A stretch of 64,000 nt of DNA from Rhodococcus pseudokoreensis. Lineage in GTDB: Bacteria; Actinomycetota; Actinomycetes; Mycobacteriales; Mycobacteriaceae. Both the position numbers and the translations under genes were made by a program. Under the pieces are notes generated by a model, which did not search any database, was not told the origin of the DNA, and saw only the letters and a list, made by a program, of their open reading frames with translations. Where the stretch lies: positions 8,494,001 to 8,558,000 of the forward strand of contig NZ_CP070619.1 in NCBI RefSeq assembly GCF_017068395.1, given 5' to 3'. Of this stretch, positions 59,856 through 64,000 are shown piece after piece (position 1 is the first letter of the stretch; every line of letters starts with the position of its first letter).

Positions 59856-60716
59856 CTAGTAGCCGATCGACGGCAGCCACGCGCCCTGAGGCTCGTTGTA
59901 GAGCCCGATCGTCATCAGCGTCGATTGCTGGACGATCTTCAGTCCAGCATCGAAGCACCAGGCCATCAGGCGCGTGTTGCGTGACGGCACGAGGAACCCG
60001 AGGCCGGTGAACTCGTCGGCACCGACCAGGAGCGCGATGACGTCGTCGTCGGCCTTGCCGACCGCATGGCAGGTGTAGCCGAAGCCCGTCGCATAGCCAG
60101 TGATCCGGCCGCCACGCTCGACCACCCGGGCGGTGCCGGCATTGACCCAGAACTGCAGCTCGCCGTGACGGTCGTGGCCGTGCACCTGCCGGCAGATCTC
60201 GTCGCAGGCAGCGATATCGTCCGGTGTCGCCGGCCGCACGACTGCGCCGGGAATCGCGGACCCGCGTGGCGTTCCCTGGAAGACGGTCAACAGCTCACGC
60301 ACAGCGAAGCCGAGCTTGGCGTACAGGGAGAAAGACCGATAGTTGTACGCCGTCTGGACCAGCCGAATGCCAGCGACGTCACGCTCCTCCGATCGCTCAA
60401 GCAGTGCATTCATCAACGCACGACCCGCCCCTGCGTCCGGCGCCGCCGGATCAACGGCGACGGGACCTATGCCGACGATCTTGCCGCGCTCGTCCTGCAA
60501 CGCGCTGCCGACGATATGGCCTTCGCGCTCGGCAACCAGACCGTAGATGCCATCGGTGGCGAGCATTGCCCTGATCTGGAAGTCGGCGAATTCGGGCGTG
60601 CCCGCTTCGATGGGAAAGGCATGGCGTGTGGCGAGCGCCTCGAAAGCGTCGAACAAGATGCGCCCACACATCCGGGCATCGTCCGGCGTCGCCTCGCGGA
60701 TCTGCAGTTCGGTCAT
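59856..60716 (-). CDS. double GNAT acetyltransferase
   Basis: A 286-residue protein with two GNAT-like units. The N-terminal unit (1-150) has REATPDDARMCGRILFDAFEA, GPVAVDPAAPDAGAGRALMNALLE (acetyl-CoA pyrophosphate loop) and YNYRSFSLYAKLGF. The C-terminal unit (155-286) opens ATPDDIAACDEICRQVHG and lacks a clear loop, so it is probably the non-catalytic partner. The protein acetylates an unknown amine. Confidence 0.85.
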   Translation of the reverse strand: MTELQIREATPDDARMCGRILFDAFEALATRHAFPIEAGTPEFADFQIRAMLATDGIYGLVAEREGHIVGSALQDERGKIVGIGPVAVDPAAPDAGAGRALMNALLERSEERDVAGIRLVQTAYNYRSFSLYAKLGFAVRELLTVFQGTPRGSAIPGAVVRPATPDDIAACDEICRQVHGHDRHGELQFWVNAGTARVVERGGRITGYATGFGYTCHAVGKADDDVIALLVGADEFTGLGFLVPSRNTRLMAWCFDAGLKIVQQSTLMTIGLYNEPQGAWLPSIGY

Positions 60717-60803
60717 TCACCTATTGTCGCGCTTGCGCAGCCGACGGTTGTCCCAAAAGCGGATCGGCGACCGGAATCTGAGAAGCATGGATATGGTTCG
60801 GGT

Positions 60804-61160
60804 GTGCCCGAGATTGCTAGCCGGCATCGCACCCAACCACCGCCGCCTCGCTTTGTCTTCGAAGCCCTCACCAATCCTGACCGTGACCCCGTTCGTCCGT
60901 GGCTGATCTTGCACAACGACGAACAACGTCCCACGATCGCCGAGGCGGTGGAACCGAACCTCGTCGTCTGGACGTCGATCTGGCCGTGGTGACCGGATGC
61001 ACGGATCCGTTTCGACATCACGGGCCCACCACGCGGCAGCGCTACTCTGTGCTGGACATTGATCGTCGATGAACCAGTCCCAGACAGAGAAACGACCGTC
61101 CGCATGCGCAAGCGAGTGAATGAACTCATCAACGCGAATCTGCGCTTCACGTTCGGTTAG
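60804..61160 (+). pseudogene. SRPBCC-type gene with in-frame TGA
   Basis: From GTG 60804 the frame reads VPEIASRHRTQPPPPRFVFE, a helical middle ending AEAVEPNLVVWTSIWPW, TGA at 60990-60992, then PDARIRFDITGPPRGSATLC and a C-terminal helix ending LRFTFG. A polyketide-cyclase/START-like protein of 118 codons is intact apart from this codon; a CGA Arg to TGA (one C to T change) would explain it. ATGs upstream are in other frames. Confidence 0.75.
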
Positions 61161-61182
61161 TAGTCGCCCGATCGAGGATCGT

Positions 61183-61701
61183 TCAAGCGAGGCTCGGGTG
61201 GGCACACGGGATCCTGCGGTCGTCTCCCATGACGACGATAACGGAAGGCTTCTGACGCCATGGTGACCGCAGCACGGCAAGGATGAATCCGTCATCGGCG
61301 ACATCCGCAACAAACTCATCGAGGGAAGTGGTAATCGCGATACTCCGCGCCCCGCTGGCCACGAAGCCGCTGATGGTGATCCATGAACTGTCGGGAGGGT
61401 TACCATCAGCAGAGGGTGGCCCGGTTCGAGAAATTTCCAGGCGTTGGATGAAAGATGGCCGGAAATCTCGATCAGGGGCTGCTCGCGGCAACTCGCCAAC
61501 AGTCATCATTTGCGGGGTTTCCCACTGCCCGTCCACTTCGTTCACCATGACGACGTACCGCGACTCGGCGTTTCGGAGCGCAACTGCAGCGACATTCTCA
61601 CGTACAACAAGCCGGTACGGCTCCACCGCGCCGCCACTCCGCCCACCTACATGGAAGGACGCAAGGGCACTCGTCGCGGCCGGATGATCTAGACCGTCCA
61701 T
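61183..61701 (-). CDS. hypothetical protein
   Basis: A 172-residue soluble protein, ATG 61701. It is beta-rich: VEPYRLVVRENVAAVALRNAESRYVVMVNEVDGQWETPQMM, SWITISGFVASGARSIAITT and EFVADVADDGFILAVLRSP. It ends 22 nt from the SRPBCC pseudogene on the other strand. I do not recognise a family. The 627 bp upstream (61702-62328) contain no other gene. Confidence 0.65.
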   Translation of the reverse strand: MDGLDHPAATSALASFHVGGRSGGAVEPYRLVVRENVAAVALRNAESRYVVMVNEVDGQWETPQMMTVGELPRAAPDRDFRPSFIQRLEISRTGPPSADGNPPDSSWITISGFVASGARSIAITTSLDEFVADVADDGFILAVLRSPWRQKPSVIVVMGDDRRIPCAHPSLA

Positions 61702-62328
61702 TACCTCAGCGTAGAGTCCTCACCACTGACTCTGCTGATGATCCGGCAGACATCGAGTCTCTCCGAGAGGCCGATTACCGATCGGTAACTGGGTCGATGC
61801 GTCCGACGGTGCAGTGTCGGCCACCGACTGACGGGAACCGCCGCCTCCCTACGATCATTGGACCTCCCTGCGATCGTTGAATCCGGGCTCAGTGCCAAGA
61901 GTTCCACCACTGAACTACCGGCCATAGGAACGGCCACCAGTAGAAATCGTCGTCACCGAATCCGATCATCGCAGTCAGCCGAAAATCGGGCCGAAGATCG
62001 TTACCAGCGGATACACCGTGTACCAATAATGGTCACCGAGCCAGTACCACATGGGGGAAGGTGACATCGGGGATCCTCTCGTTGATCACACCGTAAGTGC
62101 TCGCGGCCGCCCCGACCTACGCCACGTTCGCCCAGCTGGCCGGCCCTGTCAACCGAGCTCACTTTTAGGGCGTCGAGCGCTCTGAATTATCTGCGACCGA
62201 TCAACAATCGGGCTGGACCGACATCGAATAACACTGAGTCAGTGTGGACGCTCGAGCTCGCGATAGCGCTCAGGGTGTGGGCCTCGCCCGCCCCGTACGC
62301 GGTGCTCCTTCGTCCCGAAGCCCGATTA
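61702..62328. other. gene-free interval with a short tandem repeat
   Basis: No frame with coding character is seen on either strand. A 19-bp imperfect tandem repeat lies at 61844-61881. The minus strand at 61905-61921 carries a 17-nt stretch identical to a tRNA D-arm (TAGTTCAGTGGTGGAAC), but no tRNA can be folded around it. Confidence 0.4.
61844..61881. repeat. 19-bp imperfect tandem repeat
   Basis: cctccctacgatcattgga (61844-61862) is followed directly by cctccctgcgatcgttgaa, differing at 3 of 19 positions, all A/G. It lies 143 bp upstream of the 172-residue gene and may be a regulator site. Confidence 0.5.
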
Positions 62329-62937
62329 CTAAACGACACCGCCGACAGGCCGAACCACATCTCCCGTGAATCGGTCCCGGTACTGGACGAGTCTCCGCGG
62401 AGCAGGGGCCTGCGGCCAGATCTGGAGTTGGAGGTGTACCAGTGGCTGCTCAGACTTAGGGGGGTACGAGTCCCAGTAATCAGTGCGGCCACGGGCGAGC
62501 ACGCGGATCCGGTAGCTGCCCGGGCCCGCCGTATCCATCGGACCGATAATGCTCCCAGTCAGGCCATCGAAGCAGATCTCGTCATCCTCGGTGGTGAACT
62601 AGGCTTCACCAATGTCCTCCCACTCATCGAGCAACGAGTCCGTGCTTGGAGGAGCCACATTGTCGGTTCCGACGACAGTCACGCGGATCACGCCTCGCCC
62701 GCCCGTGTGGATGACCACCCGGCCGGGACCACCATTCACGAACCACGGTTCTTGGTTGAACCACTCCGTACCGAGAAATTCGCCGTCGAACTGTGGCCGA
62801 AGAATCAGCGCGTTGTAGTCGACGTCGATCTCGATGTCCATTGGCGCCAGCAACTTTCCCCCGTCCGCGTTGTCGTATCCCGCATCGGTACACATTGTGG
62901 CAAAGCGCGACAGCTTGCCTTTAATCTTCGCATGCAA
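62329..62937 (-). pseudogene. beta-rich hypothetical gene split by in-frame TAG
   Basis: From ATG 62937 a 112-residue frame reads MHAKIKGKLSRFATMCTDAG, MDIEIDVDYNALILRPQFDG and ends DEWEDIGEA at TAG 62599-62601. The same frame continues FTTEDDEICFDGLTGSIIGP, GSYRIRVLARGRTDYW and HLQLQIWPQAPAP to a stop at 62329. A single amber codon separates them; the joined 202-residue product resembles the 232-residue protein at 58102. The first part may still be made. Confidence 0.65.
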
Positions 62938-63041
62938 AGCCGCATACCGATCCTTTTGTGGTGGCTCGACGAAGAAGCTCCACCGTGCGGGGGGCGAATC
63001 GTAGGACTACGAGCTTCGTGGGCGTCGCTGGCAGTCGTTGC

Positions 63042-64000
63042 TCAGGCTCGCACCCAGTGGTCGTCGCACCATCGCCACAAGGCCGGCTCGTCGTCGACGT
63101 GAGCGACACCGTTGTTCAGCCACCACGTCGCGTCGGGGTTCCAACCCGCCAGGACGGTCGCACCGTTGTTGTCTGCCAGTGGGATTGCGAGGCCAGGTGT
63201 GGTCAGGTAGCCGTGCAAGGTGAGGTGCACGGCGTCGTAGTCGTCGGCCACCGCAACCCAGTCAGGAATGAACCAGTCGTGATACTCGCCGGTGGTGTCG
63301 AACCAGTTGGAGCGTTTGGACTCCGGGACGGGCAAGGGGTGTGCGGCGACCAAACGCGCCCAGTCCGTCGGGTTCGTGATCTCGTATACCCGTGGTGTGC
63401 TCCTGACAGAGACCGGCCAGACCCGTGCTTCGTCTCCGCCGAACGAGTCTTCCTCCAGCAGCAATTCCAATGCACCCACGTCATCCCGTCCCATGCTGGT
63501 TTCCAAGGCGGCACTCGGTAACGGTGTCGACCACCATTCACCACCGGTGGTGTTGTCCGGACATTCCGCGCGCCGCGTGCGGAACCGTGCTTCATCCGCG
63601 AGGACGTGGTCACGCCATTGGTCGAGGCCGACCGCAGCACTGCGGTACGGCATCGCCGATTCCGGCCACTCCTCGTTCGCAGGCAGTCGTGCAATCATCC
63701 GCTGGTTGTCGAGGTCGACCGGCTCGTCCCACCACCGGGTCAGCTGGGACTCCGGGACGGCGGCAGCGACCGGATGCAGAGCCGCGACGGTGTCCGGCTG
63801 GGCGAACATGACATCCTCCTCGTCCGGTGGTTGCCAGTACCGGGCCAAGTCTGTCGCGAACGCGAGAGCGTCGAGTAGGTCCAGTTCGGACAGTCCCGAC
63901 AAGGCTCGAACATCGACTGCCTCGATCACCTCGAGCACGTCCGCAGGCGTTCGTGGACGGTGGGGGCCGTACTGCACAGGTACGCGACGTTCGCGCAGAA
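63042..64000 (-). CDS. hypothetical protein, possibly cut by the window edge
   Basis: The frame from GTG 63977 encodes 311 residues, but it also continues open to 64000 (LRERRVPVQYGPHRPRTP), so the true start may lie outside. The product is acidic and aromatic-rich: ALAFATDLARYWQPPDEEDVMFAQ, TRWWDEPVDLDNQRMIARL, GEYHDWFIPDWVAVADDYDAVHLTLHGYLTTPG and a last ALWRWCDDHWVRA. I do not recognise the family. The gene is alone. Confidence 0.6.
   Translation of the reverse strand, partial: LRERRVPVQYGPHRPRTPADVLEVIEAVDVRALSGLSELDLLDALAFATDLARYWQPPDEEDVMFAQPDTVAALHPVAAAVPESQLTRWWDEPVDLDNQRMIARLPANEEWPESAMPYRSAAVGLDQWRDHVLADEARFRTRRAECPDNTTGGEWWSTPLPSAALETSMGRDDVGALELLLEEDSFGGDEARVWPVSVRSTPRVYEITNPTDWARLVAAHPLPVPESKRSNWFDTTGEYHDWFIPDWVAVADDYDAVHLTLHGYLTTPGLAIPLADNNGATVLAGWNPDATWWLNNGVAHVDDEPALWRWCDDHWVRA

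Noticed and set aside
61905..61921. tRNA gene on the minus strand
   Set aside because: Only the D-arm sequence fits. The anticodon loop lacks the T before the anticodon and there is no TpsiC arm.
1..64000. CRISPR arrays or rRNA genes
   Set aside because: No spaced identical repeats of 25-40 bp and no rRNA sequence were seen.

Overview
The window looks like Rhodococcus chromosome (Actinomycetota, Mycobacteriales). It is GC-rich, uses many GTG starts and has many 4-nt ATGA gene overlaps. The content also fits: a resuscitation-promoting factor, F420/PPOX and LLM-type oxidoreductases, an RsdA-type anti-sigma factor, an aerobic cobalamin pathway, and a MbcTA-like toxin-antitoxin relic. I cannot fix the species from sequence alone.

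1-34.5 kb is mostly intact, tightly packed chromosome. It starts with an LLM oxidoreductase, DoxX, chorismate mutase, a PaaK-like ligase and a possible CREST-type membrane hydrolase. A minus-strand operon follows (RpiR/SIS regulator, tyrosine phosphatase-metallophosphoesterase fusion, Fbp-like binding protein, permease, ATPase, histidine phosphatase). I interpret it as uptake and dephosphorylation of an organophosphate rather than iron import. Then come a secreted Rpf, a CitE-like lyase, an MFS pump beside a SoxR-type box and a stub of soxR, and a divergent class A beta-lactamase/LysR/second SxxK-enzyme unit. Next are the cobalamin genes cobG-cobH-cobIJ (minus) facing cobN (plus) with a B12 riboswitch, two PPOX proteins, an ANTAR protein, a TldD/TldE pair, a TauE/SafE permease and an orphan histidine kinase.

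34.9-64 kb is an accessory, decaying region. It holds a PknK-like kinase-MalT fusion. It also holds many damaged genes: aldo/keto reductase, DHFR-like, RES toxin, DinB-like, an SRPBCC gene split by a complete IS256-family element with 8-bp target duplications, sigD beside an intact rsdA, a small membrane protein, a Ddn-like fragment, DUF1016, another SRPBCC gene and a beta-rich protein. Intact islands in between are VOC proteins, a secreted GH43-like protein, a LuxR regulator with a Ddn-like/MBL pair, a GntR-MFS-NMT1-OCD catabolic cluster, a serine resolvase and a double-GNAT protein. The damage uses all three stop codons, so gene decay is a better explanation than recoding.

No rRNA, convincing tRNA or CRISPR array was seen. 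Positions of motifs and functional assignments come from reading the sequence without database searches.
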